A stretch of 64,000 nt of DNA from assembly GCA_003537575.1 (NCBI GenBank), contig DPRS01000015.1, positions 1 to 64,000 on the forward strand. Reading direction: 5' to 3'. Below, piece after piece: positions 27,138-36,650 of this stretch. The stretch's first letter is position 1. Each line of letters opens with the position of its first letter. The notes under the pieces were generated by a model. The model did no database searches. It saw only the letters and a program-made list of their open reading frames with translations, and was not told the origin of the DNA. This DNA comes from Oxalobacteraceae bacterium. Its GTDB lineage: Bacteria; Pseudomonadota; Gammaproteobacteria; Burkholderiales; Burkholderiaceae_D. The position numbers and the translations under genes are program-made.

Positions 27138-27449
27138 TCAGCCCTTCAGGAGGGTCTGCAGCTCACCGGATTCGAACATCTCGGACATGATGTCCGAGCC
27201 GCCGATGAATTCACCCTTGACGTACAGTTGCGGGATGGTCGGCCAGTTGGAATAGTCCTTGATGCCCTGGCGGACATCCGGATTTTCCAGCACGTTGACG
27301 GTGACGAGGTCATCGGCGCCGGCGGCCTTCAGCAATTGCACCGCGCGGCTGGAAAAGCCGCATTGCGGAAACTGCGCAGTGCCTTTCATGAACAGCACCA
27401 CCGGGTGCTGCGTCAGGGTTTCCTTGATCCAGTTTTGTACTTCGCTCAT
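27138..27449 (-). CDS. grxD: monothiol glutaredoxin GrxD
   Basis: GrxD carries iron-sulfur clusters with glutathione and BolA-type partners. The 103-residue protein has the CGFS active site (Cys30), the preceding KGTAQFPQ and the TIPQLYVKGEFIGGSDI segment. IbaG, encoded at 8220, is a possible partner. Confidence 0.95.
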   Translation of the reverse strand: MSEVQNWIKETLTQHPVVLFMKGTAQFPQCGFSSRAVQLLKAAGADDLVTVNVLENPDVRQGIKDYSNWPTIPQLYVKGEFIGGSDIMSEMFESGELQTLLKG

Positions 27450-27507
27450 GGCAGCCTCTCTAAAGTTAATCTCGCCATTATAAAAGCTTCCCGGCTGCGC
27501 TGCAGCT

Positions 27508-29850
27508 TTACGACTTCAGCTTGGCAAAGGCCGCTGCCATGGCGCTGTTGACCGCCGGTTCGCGCGCATTCTGATGCTGCGCCAGCCGCTTGGCGTCGTT
27601 GCGGTCGCCGCGCGGGGACGGCTTGGCGCCAGCTTGTGGCGGGGCATCCGACAGTCGCATGGTCAAGGCGATGCGTTTCCTCTTTTCATCGACTTCCAGC
27701 ACTTTGACCTTCACCACCTGGCCGGCCTTGACCACCGTGTGCGGGTCTTTCACAAAGGTGTTGGACAGGGCGGAGATATGCACCAGGCCATCCTGGTGCA
27801 CGCCGATGTCGACAAAGGCGCCAAAGGCGGCCACGTTGGTCACCACGCCTTCGAGAATCATGTCCGGGCGCAAGTCTCTGATCTCCTCGACACCTTCCTT
27901 GAAGGTCGCCGTGGTGAACTCGGGGCGCGGATCGCGACCGGGCTTTTCCAGTTCCCTCAGGATGTCGGTGATGGTCGGTACGCCGAACTTGTCGTCGGCA
28001 TACCTGGCTGGCTGGACGGATTTCAGCAAGCCGGCTTCGCCGATCACGCTTTTCACATCCTTTTTGATATCAGCGAGGATTTTTTCCACGAGAGGATAGG
28101 ATTCCGGATGGACCGCCGAGGCATCCAGCGGATTATCGCCGCCCATGATGCGCAGGAAGCCGGCGGCTTGCTCGAAAGTCTTGTCACCCAGGCGCGGCAC
28201 GCCGCGCAGGTCGGCGCGCGAGCGGAACATGCCCTTCATGTCGCGGAAGCTGACGATACTATGCGCCACGCTGGAGTTGAGGCCGGACACCCGCGCCAGC
28301 AAGGGGGCGGAGGCGGTATTCACATCGACGCCGACGGCATTGACGCAATCCTCCACCACGGCGTCGAGCGAACGCGCCAGCTGCGACTGGCTGACGTCAT
28401 GCTGGTATTGGCCGACGCCAATCGACTTCGGATCGATCTTGACCAGCTCCGCCAAGGGATCCTGCAGGCGGCGCGCAATCGATACAGCGCCGCGCAGCGA
28501 CACGTCCAGTTCGGGCAATTCCTTCGAAGCGAATTCGGAAGCCGAATACACGGAGGCGCCTGCTTCGGATACGACGATCTTGGTGAGTTTCAGTTCCGGT
28601 CGCAGCTTGATCAGGTCTTGTGCCAGCTTGTCGGTTTCGCGCGAGGCGGTGCCGTTGCCGATCGAGATCAGCGCCACCTTGTGCTTTTCGGCGAGCTGCG
28701 ACAACGTGTGCAGGGATCCGTGCCAGTCGTTGCGCGGCTGGTGCGGGTAGATGGTGGCGGTATCGACCACCTTGCCGGTGGCATCCACCACCGCGACCTT
28801 GACGCCGGTGCGCAGGCCCGGGTCCAGGCCCATGGTGGCGCGCGGGCCGGCAGGCGCCGCCAGCAGCAAGTCCTTCAGGTTGCGCGCGAAGACGTTGATC
28901 GCCTCGGTTTCCGCCTGTTCGCGCAGCCTGGTCATCAGCTCGGTTTCCAGGTGCATGAAGACCTTCACGCGCCAGGCCCAGCGCACGGTGTCCGAGAGCC
29001 ACTTGTCGGCCGGGCGGCCTTCATTGCGCACGCCGAACTGCCTGGCGATGCGCCCTTCGCAGGGGTTGTGCGGGGCATCCCATTTCGGCTTTTCTTCTTC
29101 GGAATCCAGGCGCAATGACACATTCAGGACTTCTTCGCGGCGGCCGCGGAACAGCGCCAGCGCGCGGTGAGAAGGGATGGTGCCGAGGGTTTCGGAGTAA
29201 TCGAAGTAATCGGCGAATTTTTCGCCGGCATCCTGCTTGCCTTCCACTACTTTCGATTCGACCACGCCATGCTCGGTCAGATAGTCGCGCAGCGCTTGCA
29301 GCAGCGCCGCATCTTCGGCGAAGCGCTCCATCAGGATTTGCCGGGCGCCGTCCAGTGCCGCCTTGACATCAGCCACGCCGGGATTGTCGCCATTGTCAGT
29401 GGTGAAAGCCGGCTTGATGTATTTGGCAGCCTCCTCTTCCGGGTTCAGGCCTGGATTGGCCAGCAGGGCATCGGCCAGCTCGGTGAGGCCGGCTTCGGCG
29501 GCGATCTGCGCCTTGGTGCGGCGCTTGGGCTTGTACGGCAGGTACAGGTCTTCCAGACGGGTCTTATCTTCGGCGTGGGTAATGGCGTCCAGCAGGACCG
29601 GCGTCATCTTGCCCTGTTCTTCGATCGAGGCGATTACGGCGGCGCGGCGGTCTTCCAGTTCGCGCAGGTAGCGCAGGCGTTCTTCCAGCAGGCGCAACTG
29701 GATATCGTCCAGGCCGCCGGTGGCTTCCTTGCGGTAGCGGGCGATGAAGGGGACAGTGGCGCCTTCGTCCAGCAGGGCGACGGCGGCGGCGACCTGGGCC
29801 GGCTTGGCGGCAAGTTCGAGGGCGAGGCGTTGTTCGATCGAGGGCAGCAT
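27508..29850 (-). CDS. tex: transcription accessory protein Tex
   Basis: Tex is a nucleic-acid-binding protein linked to transcription and tolerance of stress. The 780 residues follow the family order: N-terminal helical region, a YqgF/RuvC-like domain (near 325-430, GLDPGLRTGVKVAVVD), helix-hairpin-helix motifs (near 495-560) and an S1 RNA-binding domain near 645-720 (GVVTNVAAFGAFVDIGVHQDG). It sits between prmC and grxD. The 258 bp upstream hold no gene. Confidence 0.95.
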   Translation of the reverse strand: MLPSIEQRLALELAAKPAQVAAAVALLDEGATVPFIARYRKEATGGLDDIQLRLLEERLRYLRELEDRRAAVIASIEEQGKMTPVLLDAITHAEDKTRLEDLYLPYKPKRRTKAQIAAEAGLTELADALLANPGLNPEEEAAKYIKPAFTTDNGDNPGVADVKAALDGARQILMERFAEDAALLQALRDYLTEHGVVESKVVEGKQDAGEKFADYFDYSETLGTIPSHRALALFRGRREEVLNVSLRLDSEEEKPKWDAPHNPCEGRIARQFGVRNEGRPADKWLSDTVRWAWRVKVFMHLETELMTRLREQAETEAINVFARNLKDLLLAAPAGPRATMGLDPGLRTGVKVAVVDATGKVVDTATIYPHQPRNDWHGSLHTLSQLAEKHKVALISIGNGTASRETDKLAQDLIKLRPELKLTKIVVSEAGASVYSASEFASKELPELDVSLRGAVSIARRLQDPLAELVKIDPKSIGVGQYQHDVSQSQLARSLDAVVEDCVNAVGVDVNTASAPLLARVSGLNSSVAHSIVSFRDMKGMFRSRADLRGVPRLGDKTFEQAAGFLRIMGGDNPLDASAVHPESYPLVEKILADIKKDVKSVIGEAGLLKSVQPARYADDKFGVPTITDILRELEKPGRDPRPEFTTATFKEGVEEIRDLRPDMILEGVVTNVAAFGAFVDIGVHQDGLVHISALSNTFVKDPHTVVKAGQVVKVKVLEVDEKRKRIALTMRLSDAPPQAGAKPSPRGDRNDAKRLAQHQNAREPAVNSAMAAAFAKLKS

Positions 29851-30108
29851 GGGTTGTTACGAGTTAATGAAACAAGCTGGTCATCATACGCAAATCGTGT
29901 GATTGCGCCAGTCTTGACAAGAAAAGACTTGCAGAGTCAGATTGAGCCGGTAATAGGCATTGACGGATGGGGGATAGCCTTGCAGCCTGTCGCGATTCAA
30001 TCAAATCGGCGGCAATGGCTAATCTATTAATTTATTGGGGGTGCTTTTTTTTGGCGATGCATGAATGGTAACGCGCATGACAGGTGTTTAGCTTTGTGTG
30101 CGGCAATT

Positions 30109-30957
30109 TCACCTATGCAGACATCCGCCCGACACCCGCTCGATTCCCGCCAGATCCTGCCAGCTCTGCACCTGCGCAAATCCTTGCGAGTGCAGCAGGG
30201 CGCGCACCGCTTCCGCCTGGTCGTACCCATGCTCCATCAGCAGCCAGCCGCCTTCGACCAGGTGCCTGGCGGCACCGGCGACAATGATGCGCAAGTCCGA
30301 TAAGCCATCGGCATGATCGGTGAGCGCATCCGCCGGTTCGAAGCGCAAGTCGCCCTGCGACAGGTGGGGATCGTTTTTTTCGATGTAGGGCGGATTGGAA
30401 ACGATGATGTCGAAGCGCTCCTCGGCGAGCGCGGCATACCAGTCGCTGTGGAGGAATTGCACCCCGGCATGATTATGTTCGGCATTTTTGCGGGCGATTA
30501 CCAGCGCATCTGCGCTGGCGTCCAACGCTGTCACACTGGCGTCCGGCCGCTGGTGCGCGATCGCCACCGCGATGGCGCCGGAGCCGGTGCCCAGGTCCAG
30601 CACGCGCCCGTCCTGCGGCAGGCGTTCCAGCGCCAGTTCCACCAGCAGTTCCGTTTCCGGCCGCGGGATCAGCACGGCGGACGAGACGATAAAAGGCAAG
30701 CCAAAGAATTCCCGCTGCCCGACGATGTAGGCAATCGGTTCGCCTGCCAGGCGACGCCGGATGAGCTCGGCCAAGCTTTGCGCTTCTTCTGCGCTCAAGG
30801 GACGCTCGGACTGGGTGATCAATTGCACCCGCGTGAGTCCCAGCGCATGGCTGGCCAGGATGCGGATCTCCAGCGCCGGCAGCGGTGCGTTTCGCAAGAG
30901 GGCCGCCAGCGTGTCGCCGGCGATGAGGGTGAAACCGGAGTGCGATTCTTGCGGCAC
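30109..30957 (-). CDS. prmC: peptide chain release factor glutamine methyltransferase
   Basis: PrmC methylates the GGQ glutamine of release factors, including the neighbouring PrfA. The 282-residue protein has the AdoMet motif DLGTGSG (121-127) and the catalytic NPPY (188-191). The start chosen is GTG 30957, 10 bp after the dsbB stop; no ATG fits, and the longer open frame upstream lies inside dsbB. Confidence 0.92.
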   Translation of the reverse strand: MPQESHSGFTLIAGDTLAALLRNAPLPALEIRILASHALGLTRVQLITQSERPLSAEEAQSLAELIRRRLAGEPIAYIVGQREFFGLPFIVSSAVLIPRPETELLVELALERLPQDGRVLDLGTGSGAIAVAIAHQRPDASVTALDASADALVIARKNAEHNHAGVQFLHSDWYAALAEERFDIIVSNPPYIEKNDPHLSQGDLRFEPADALTDHADGLSDLRIIVAGAARHLVEGGWLLMEHGYDQAEAVRALLHSQGFAQVQSWQDLAGIERVSGGCLHR

Positions 30958-30967
30958 GGCGAGTGGC

Positions 30968-31444
30968 TTAACGCTGGCGCCTGAATGCGGTCCAGCCCAG
31001 CACGACAGCGAAGATGGCGAACCAGACCACCGACCACTGCGCCACCGACAGGCCAAGCAGGGGCGGATATTGGGTGCTGCACAAGCCGTCGGCCCTGAAC
31101 AGTGCCGGCAGCAAGTCGGCCAGGAAGATTTTGTTGAGCGATGTTTCCATCGGATCGATGCCGCAGGAAACGCTCGGATTGGCCTGCACCCAGAGGAGCC
31201 AGCCGCCGGCGCCTATGCCGCCCAGCGACACCAGGAAGCCCAGTCCGGCGCCGGCACGCCGCAAGCCTTGCGGCAGAAAGGCTGCCACCAGGCAGATCAG
31301 CGCAATGGCGGCGAAGATGTAGCGCTGGATGATGCACCAGGGGCAAGGAAGCATGTCTTTGCTGAGCTGCAGGTACAGTGCCGCGCCGATCAGGGCGATA
31401 GCGACGGCGGCGACGCCGATCAGGGTGAGTCTGGTCTGTTTCAT
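30968..31444 (-). CDS. dsbB: disulfide bond formation protein DsbB
   Basis: DsbB reoxidises DsbA using quinones. The 158-residue protein has four membrane helices, the CPWC pair (Cys34, Cys37) and the second periplasmic pair Cys94 and Cys122. It is inserted between prfA and prmC, which are often adjacent in other bacteria. A disulfide isomerase gene (dsbC) lies at 60111. Confidence 0.94.
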   Translation of the reverse strand: MKQTRLTLIGVAAVAIALIGAALYLQLSKDMLPCPWCIIQRYIFAAIALICLVAAFLPQGLRRAGAGLGFLVSLGGIGAGGWLLWVQANPSVSCGIDPMETSLNKIFLADLLPALFRADGLCSTQYPPLLGLSVAQWSVVWFAIFAVVLGWTAFRRQR

Positions 31445-31485
31445 CGTTGCTCCGTTGTTGTGGTGTCGGATTCGGTGCAGCGCGC

Positions 31486-32568
31486 TTATGCGCCTTCCCC
31501 CAGCTCCGCCAGCAATTCCGCCTGATGCTCGGCGGCCAGCGCCGTCGTCAAATCCTCCAGGTCGCCATCCATGATGAAGTCGAGCTTGTAGAGGGTCAGG
31601 TTGATGCGGTGGTCGGTCATGCGTCCTTGCGGGAAATTATACGTGCGAATCCGTTCGCTGCGATCGCCCGAGCCGACCAGCGACTTGCGCGTGGCGGCTT
31701 CCTTGGCCTGCTGTTCGCGCAGCTGCACGTCCTTGATCCGTGCCGCCAGCACCTTCATGGCCTGCGCCTTATTCTTGTGCTGGCTGCGGTCATCCTGGCA
31801 TTCGACCACGATGCCGCTCGGCAGGTGGGTGATGCGCACGGCCGAGTCGGTCTTGTTGATGTGCTGTCCGCCGGCGCCGGAGGCGCGGAAGGTATCGATG
31901 CGCAAGTCGGCCGGGTTGATGTTGACGTCTTCGACCTCGTCGGCTTCCGGCATCACGGCCACCGTGCAGGCAGAGGTATGGATGCGGCCCTGCGTTTCGG
32001 TGGCAGGCACCCGTTGCACGCGGTGGCCGCCCGATTCGAATTTCAGCTTGGAATAGGCGCCGTGGCCGACCAGGCGCACGATCACTTCCTTGTAGCCGCC
32101 CAGCTCGGACGCCGACTCGGAAATCAGCTCGACCTGCCAGCGGTTGCGTTCGGCAAAGCGCGTGTACATGCGCAAGAGGTCGCCGGCGAAGAGGGCGGCT
32201 TCATCGCCGCCGGTGCCGGCGCGGATTTCCAGGAAAATGTTGCGCTCGTCATTCGGGTCTTTCGGCAGCAGCATTTTCTGCAGATCGACTTCCAGCTGCT
32301 CCATGCGCGCTTTCGCCGCAGCGATTTCTTCCTGGGCAAATTCCTTCATGTCCGGATCGGCCAGTAATTCCTGTGCGGTCTGGACATCCTGGTCGGCTTG
32401 CACGTACGCCTGGTACAGCTCCACCAGCGGCCCCAGTTCGGCGTGCTCGCGCGTGAGCTTGCGGTAATTGTCCATGTCGGCGGTGGCGTTTTCCTGCGTG
32501 AGCAGGTCGCCCACTTCCGCCAGACGGTGGGTCAGTTGGTCGAGCTTGGCAAGCAGCGAAGGTTTCAT
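31486..32568 (-). CDS. prfA: peptide chain release factor 1
   Basis: RF1 ends translation at UAA and UAG. The 360-residue protein carries the catalytic GGQ in GAGGQHINKTDS (near 229-240), whose glutamine is the target of PrmC, and the RxGxGG-like EIRAGTGGDEAALFAGDL segment near 108-125. It lies between hemA and dsbB. Confidence 0.96.
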   Translation of the reverse strand: MKPSLLAKLDQLTHRLAEVGDLLTQENATADMDNYRKLTREHAELGPLVELYQAYVQADQDVQTAQELLADPDMKEFAQEEIAAAKARMEQLEVDLQKMLLPKDPNDERNIFLEIRAGTGGDEAALFAGDLLRMYTRFAERNRWQVELISESASELGGYKEVIVRLVGHGAYSKLKFESGGHRVQRVPATETQGRIHTSACTVAVMPEADEVEDVNINPADLRIDTFRASGAGGQHINKTDSAVRITHLPSGIVVECQDDRSQHKNKAQAMKVLAARIKDVQLREQQAKEAATRKSLVGSGDRSERIRTYNFPQGRMTDHRINLTLYKLDFIMDGDLEDLTTALAAEHQAELLAELGEGA

Positions 32569-32681
32569 CGGCGTAGTCGGTCTGGAATCCTGGGTGGGGC
32601 GCGAAGTTGCTGGAAATGGGAGCGCGCCGGCTGAGCGCGGTTCCCGATGGGCCGCGGCCGGATGGCGCCCGGGGAGCGCAG

Positions 32682-33971
32682 CTAGCGCTTGGTGCGGAAC
32701 AGTTGCGGCAACAGGGCCGCCAGGTGCGCGCGTTCATCGCCTTGCGCCTTGTGCAAGGCTTGCTGCGGGCCGTGCAGGAATTTGGCGGTCAAGCCTTTCG
32801 ACAAAGCTTCCAGCACGATTTCAATATCCTCGCCCTTGGCCAGCAGCTTGCGCGCACGCTCAAGTTCGGCCAGCCGCAAGGCTTCGCTGGTTTCATGCAA
32901 GTCCTGGATCAGCGGCACGACCGCGCGGCTGTCGACCCAGTGCATGAAGGATTGCACCCGGGTTTCGATGATCGCTTCTGCCTGCGCCACCGCTGCCTGG
33001 CGGTTTTCCATGCCTGTCTGCACCGCCGTGGCAAGGTCGTCCACGGTGTAGAGGAACACATCGTTCAGGCGACCGACTTCGGGTTCGATATCGCGCGGCA
33101 CGGCCAGGTCGACCATGAACATTGGCTTGTGGCGGCGCGCCTTGATGGCGCGCTCGACCAGGCCCAGGCCAAGGATCGGCAGGGTCGATGCGGTGGATGA
33201 CACCACGATGTCAAACTTGGCAAGTTGCTCAGGCAGGTCGGCCAGGCGAATGGCGCGACCATCGAAGCGATGCGCCAGCGCTTCGCCGCGTTCCAGCGTG
33301 CGGTTGGCAATGGTCAGCGATTTCGGTGACTGGGCAGCGAAGTGGGTGGCGCACAACTCGATCATTTCACCGGCGCCGATGAACAGGACATTCTGCTCGG
33401 AGATGGTGTCGAAAATCCGCTGCGACAGACGCACCGCGGCAGCGGCCATCGACACGCTGTGGGCGCCGATGGCGGTGGTGCTGCGCACTTCCTTGGCGAC
33501 GGCGAAGGTGCGCTGGAACATCTGGTGCAGGTAGGTGCCCAGCCCGCCGGCCGCTTCGGCGTAGCGAACCGCATCCTTCATTTGCCCGAGGATCTGTGCC
33601 TCGCCCAGCACCATCGAGTCCAGCCCGGAGGCGACGCGGAAAGCATGGCGCACCGCGTTATCCTGCGGCAGGGTGTACAAGTAGGGACGCAATTCCGAGT
33701 ACGGCAGCTTGTGGTAATGCGCCAGAAAATGGGCCGTAGCATCGATTGCCTCTTCAACACCGCCTGCCACGCGACCGGCGGCATACAGCTCGGTACGGTT
33801 GCAGGTAGAAAGAATGGCAGCTTCCTTGCCGACATCCGCTGTGCCATCGCGTCCGAACCAGGCACGTGCGGAAGCGACCGCTTGTCCTATCTGATCGACA
33901 GGAAAAGCGACTTTCTCACGCAGGGAAACAGGCGCGGTGGTGTGATTGAGGCCGACGGCAAGAAATTGCAT
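32682..33971 (-). CDS. hemA: glutamyl-tRNA reductase
   Basis: HemA reduces glutamyl-tRNA to glutamate-1-semialdehyde, the first step of tetrapyrrole synthesis. The 429-residue protein has the catalytic Cys57 in ILSTCNRTELY, the LGEAQILGQ segment and an NADPH-binding GAGEMIELCATHF region near 200. It is first of hemA-prfA. A promoter is visible upstream. Confidence 0.96.
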   Translation of the reverse strand: MQFLAVGLNHTTAPVSLREKVAFPVDQIGQAVASARAWFGRDGTADVGKEAAILSTCNRTELYAAGRVAGGVEEAIDATAHFLAHYHKLPYSELRPYLYTLPQDNAVRHAFRVASGLDSMVLGEAQILGQMKDAVRYAEAAGGLGTYLHQMFQRTFAVAKEVRSTTAIGAHSVSMAAAAVRLSQRIFDTISEQNVLFIGAGEMIELCATHFAAQSPKSLTIANRTLERGEALAHRFDGRAIRLADLPEQLAKFDIVVSSTASTLPILGLGLVERAIKARRHKPMFMVDLAVPRDIEPEVGRLNDVFLYTVDDLATAVQTGMENRQAAVAQAEAIIETRVQSFMHWVDSRAVVPLIQDLHETSEALRLAELERARKLLAKGEDIEIVLEALSKGLTAKFLHGPQQALHKAQGDERAHLAALLPQLFRTKR

Positions 33972-34047
33972 TTCGGGCTAGAAATTGCGGCGAAAGATAA
34001 TGCTGCATTATAGCCTCTTGTGCGTTGGCATGAGGAGAGGAAACTCA

Positions 34048-34076
34048 ATACTCGCAAAGAGTGATCAAAGCGTCAA
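34048..34076 (-). promoter_or_regulatory. probable sigma-70 promoter of hemA
   Basis: On the minus strand TTGACG (34076-34071) and GAGTAT (34053-34048) are 17 bp apart, 77 bp before the hemA start. The -35 is close to consensus; the -10 is weaker. Confidence 0.45.
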
Positions 34077-34125
34077 CTTTGTATCGTGAGCGGACATAGG
34101 GAAATGCCGCGGGTTTCCATATGCC

Positions 34126-36525
34126 TCAAGCCGGCAGCGCGCTGGGCAAGGCGATCGTAAATGTGGTGCCTTCCCCGACCTTGCTGGTGAAGCGAATTTC
34201 GCCCAGGTGGCGTTCGACCACCGTCTTGACGAAGACCAGCCCCAGGCCGATGCCCTCGTGGCGCGGCTGGTTCGGTAATTCCAGCCGCTGGAAACGACGG
34301 AACAGCTTCAATTGGTCGTGCGGGGCAATGCCATAGCCCTGGTCGGCGATGTGGCACAGCACATGCGGGCCTTCCAGGGTGGATTGCAGCCGCACTGCGC
34401 AGGTCACACGGGTACCGGACGGGCTGTAATTGATGGCGTTCGAAATCAGGTTGACCAGTGCGCGCGTCATCAGCGCGCGGTCGGCGCGCACCGGATAATC
34501 GCCATCCTCGATATCGGTGACCAGTTCGATCTGCTTGCTCTTGGCCAGCGACCACATCTCGTCGGTGGCGTCGTACAGCATTTCCTGGAAATCGACTTCT
34601 TCCAGGCGGTATTCATGCGATTCGGCGCGCGCCAGTTGCACGAAATTGTCGGCCAGTCCGAGCGTCTTGCGGCTGGCTTTCTCGATCCGCGCGAACAATT
34701 CCTCCTGCGGCAGGGCCGAGGCCGGATCATCCTGCAATTCCAGCAGCGCCAGGATCGACGCCTGCGGCGCGCGCATGTCGTGCGATAGGAAGCGCAGGGT
34801 TTCGTCGCGGCTGCGCTCGGCGGCGCGGATCGGCGAAATGTCGATCACGCTGACGATCCAGCCGGACAGCTCGTTGCTGGCCGAGTGACAGGGCGCGCTC
34901 TTGACCAGCAGATCGCGCCCTTGCGGATCCTGCGTGCTGACGCCGTCGGCCAAAAGCGGCGCATATTGAAGATCCAGCAGTTGCCACCAGTCGAAGCGCG
35001 TGCTGATGGTCTGGTTGACCGGCTCCGGCGCAGCCAGCGAGGAAAACAGGTAGGGCAGCAGGGCGCCCTGGACATCCTGGTGGCCGGCCAGCGCGAAGTA
35101 CTGATTAGCGTGCTTGTTGGCCAGCAGGATATGGCCGTCGACCGTGGTCACCAGGGTCGCGTCGGGCAAGCTGTCGAGATTGTCCGAAATGAACTGACGC
35201 AGATCGCGCACCCTTCGTGCCGCATTTTCCATGGCGTTCATGCGGCGCTCCAGCACGTCTTCGATGATGGTGTCGCTGCTGGCGAGCTCAGGCAGCACGT
35301 GCGGCTCCTGGTCCAGGCGCATGAATTCCTTGCCGAGGTAATCGATCGCGGCTTCGAGCCGGCGCCAGCTCCATAACGGATAGGCAATCAGCAGGGTCAT
35401 CAGGGCTGCGGCCGGGGCGAACCAGATTCCCAGACTCAGCGCGAAATAGCTGACTGCCAGCGTCAGCAACAGCATGCCGATGTTGAGCAGCAGCGCCAGG
35501 CGCGGCGACAGCAAAAAGTAGCCGAACAGCGCCATCAGCACCGGCAGAATCGAGAACAGTGCCGTCTGCCAGGGCTTGGCGATAGCGATCGCTTCGTTGT
35601 CGAGCAGGCTGGCAAGAATGTTGGCGTTGATTTCGATGCCCGCCATGGCGCCGGCGCCGCCGGATACCGGGGTGGGGTAGGAGTCGGTCATGCCGATGGC
35701 GGTGGCGCCGATCAGCACATATTTGTCGGTAAAGAATTGCGGCGGGACTTCGCCGCGCAATACCGAAACATAGGGAATCGAGCGGAAATGGCCATTGTTG
35801 CCTGCGTACGGAATATGCAGTAGGCGGCTGCGCTGCCAGTGCCCGAACTTGATCGATTCCCCCGTGACCGGCGCCGCGGGCTGCATGCTGGTACGGTGCA
35901 GGCCGGCGTTCTGCGTCTGTGCATTGGCCATCTGCAGCAAAGCGAGGGAAAAATGCGGCCACCAGACGCCATGCTGACCTTCATAGAGATAGGCGCTGCG
36001 CACCACGCCGTCGTTGTCGTGCTCCAGGTTGATGTGGCCAAAGGCGCGCGCACCTTTGGCGATGTCCGCCGCCGGCAAGGCTGCGCTCAACCCCGCGCCG
36101 GCATTGGCCATCACCACCGGCAGTACTGTGAGCTGGTTCCGCTGCAGCACATCGGCCAGCGCCAGGTCGCCGGGACGGCTGCCATCGGCTTGCGCCGCTT
36201 CCGGCTCGGTCATGATCACGTCCAGGCCGATGGCGCGCGGCTTGGCGGCGGCGATCTGGGAAATCAGTTCGGCGTGCAGCGTGCGCGGCCAGGGCCAGCG
36301 GCCCAGCTGCGCCAGGCTGTAGTCATCGATGGCGACGATGAGAATATCGTCGCGTGCAGGCCGTCCGCTCTTGGACAGGAACTGGTCGTACAGGGTCTGG
36401 TCCAGCCTTCCCAGTCCGTTTTGCCAGCCGAGGCAGCCCGCCAGCAGCACCATCGCGCCCAGGATCGATAGCCATTCACGTACTGCGAGGCGCCGTACCA
36501 GTGGGGAAAGCCAGTTCGATTTCAT
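34126..36525 (-). CDS. CHASE2-domain sensor histidine kinase
   Basis: This 799-residue membrane kinase has an N-terminal helix, a large periplasmic CHASE2 domain (about 45-330, with ILIVAIDDYSLAQLGRWPWPR), three further membrane helices (about 340-400), a PAS-like region and a kinase core. The phosphorylated histidine is in FLSHDMRAPQ near residue 582; the ATP-binding N box (LISNAINYS) and G boxes (DQGYGIA, GIGLGL) follow. ATG 36525 (MKSNWLSP) is preferred to a longer upstream frame. With the FecR and OmpR genes it forms one locus; the signal is unknown. Confidence 0.9.
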   Translation of the reverse strand: MKSNWLSPLVRRLAVREWLSILGAMVLLAGCLGWQNGLGRLDQTLYDQFLSKSGRPARDDILIVAIDDYSLAQLGRWPWPRTLHAELISQIAAAKPRAIGLDVIMTEPEAAQADGSRPGDLALADVLQRNQLTVLPVVMANAGAGLSAALPAADIAKGARAFGHINLEHDNDGVVRSAYLYEGQHGVWWPHFSLALLQMANAQTQNAGLHRTSMQPAAPVTGESIKFGHWQRSRLLHIPYAGNNGHFRSIPYVSVLRGEVPPQFFTDKYVLIGATAIGMTDSYPTPVSGGAGAMAGIEINANILASLLDNEAIAIAKPWQTALFSILPVLMALFGYFLLSPRLALLLNIGMLLLTLAVSYFALSLGIWFAPAAALMTLLIAYPLWSWRRLEAAIDYLGKEFMRLDQEPHVLPELASSDTIIEDVLERRMNAMENAARRVRDLRQFISDNLDSLPDATLVTTVDGHILLANKHANQYFALAGHQDVQGALLPYLFSSLAAPEPVNQTISTRFDWWQLLDLQYAPLLADGVSTQDPQGRDLLVKSAPCHSASNELSGWIVSVIDISPIRAAERSRDETLRFLSHDMRAPQASILALLELQDDPASALPQEELFARIEKASRKTLGLADNFVQLARAESHEYRLEEVDFQEMLYDATDEMWSLAKSKQIELVTDIEDGDYPVRADRALMTRALVNLISNAINYSPSGTRVTCAVRLQSTLEGPHVLCHIADQGYGIAPHDQLKLFRRFQRLELPNQPRHEGIGLGLVFVKTVVERHLGEIRFTSKVGEGTTFTIALPSALPA

Positions 36526-36650
36526 GGGACAGGATTGTAGACGTTTAGCATTCGCCGAGATAGTGGCGGCGCCGCGCTGCTGTCTCGCCATTCATCATGA
36601 CTGGACAGCAGCCAATCGAGCAGCAGCCGGTTCAACTTCCGGTTTGCAGA

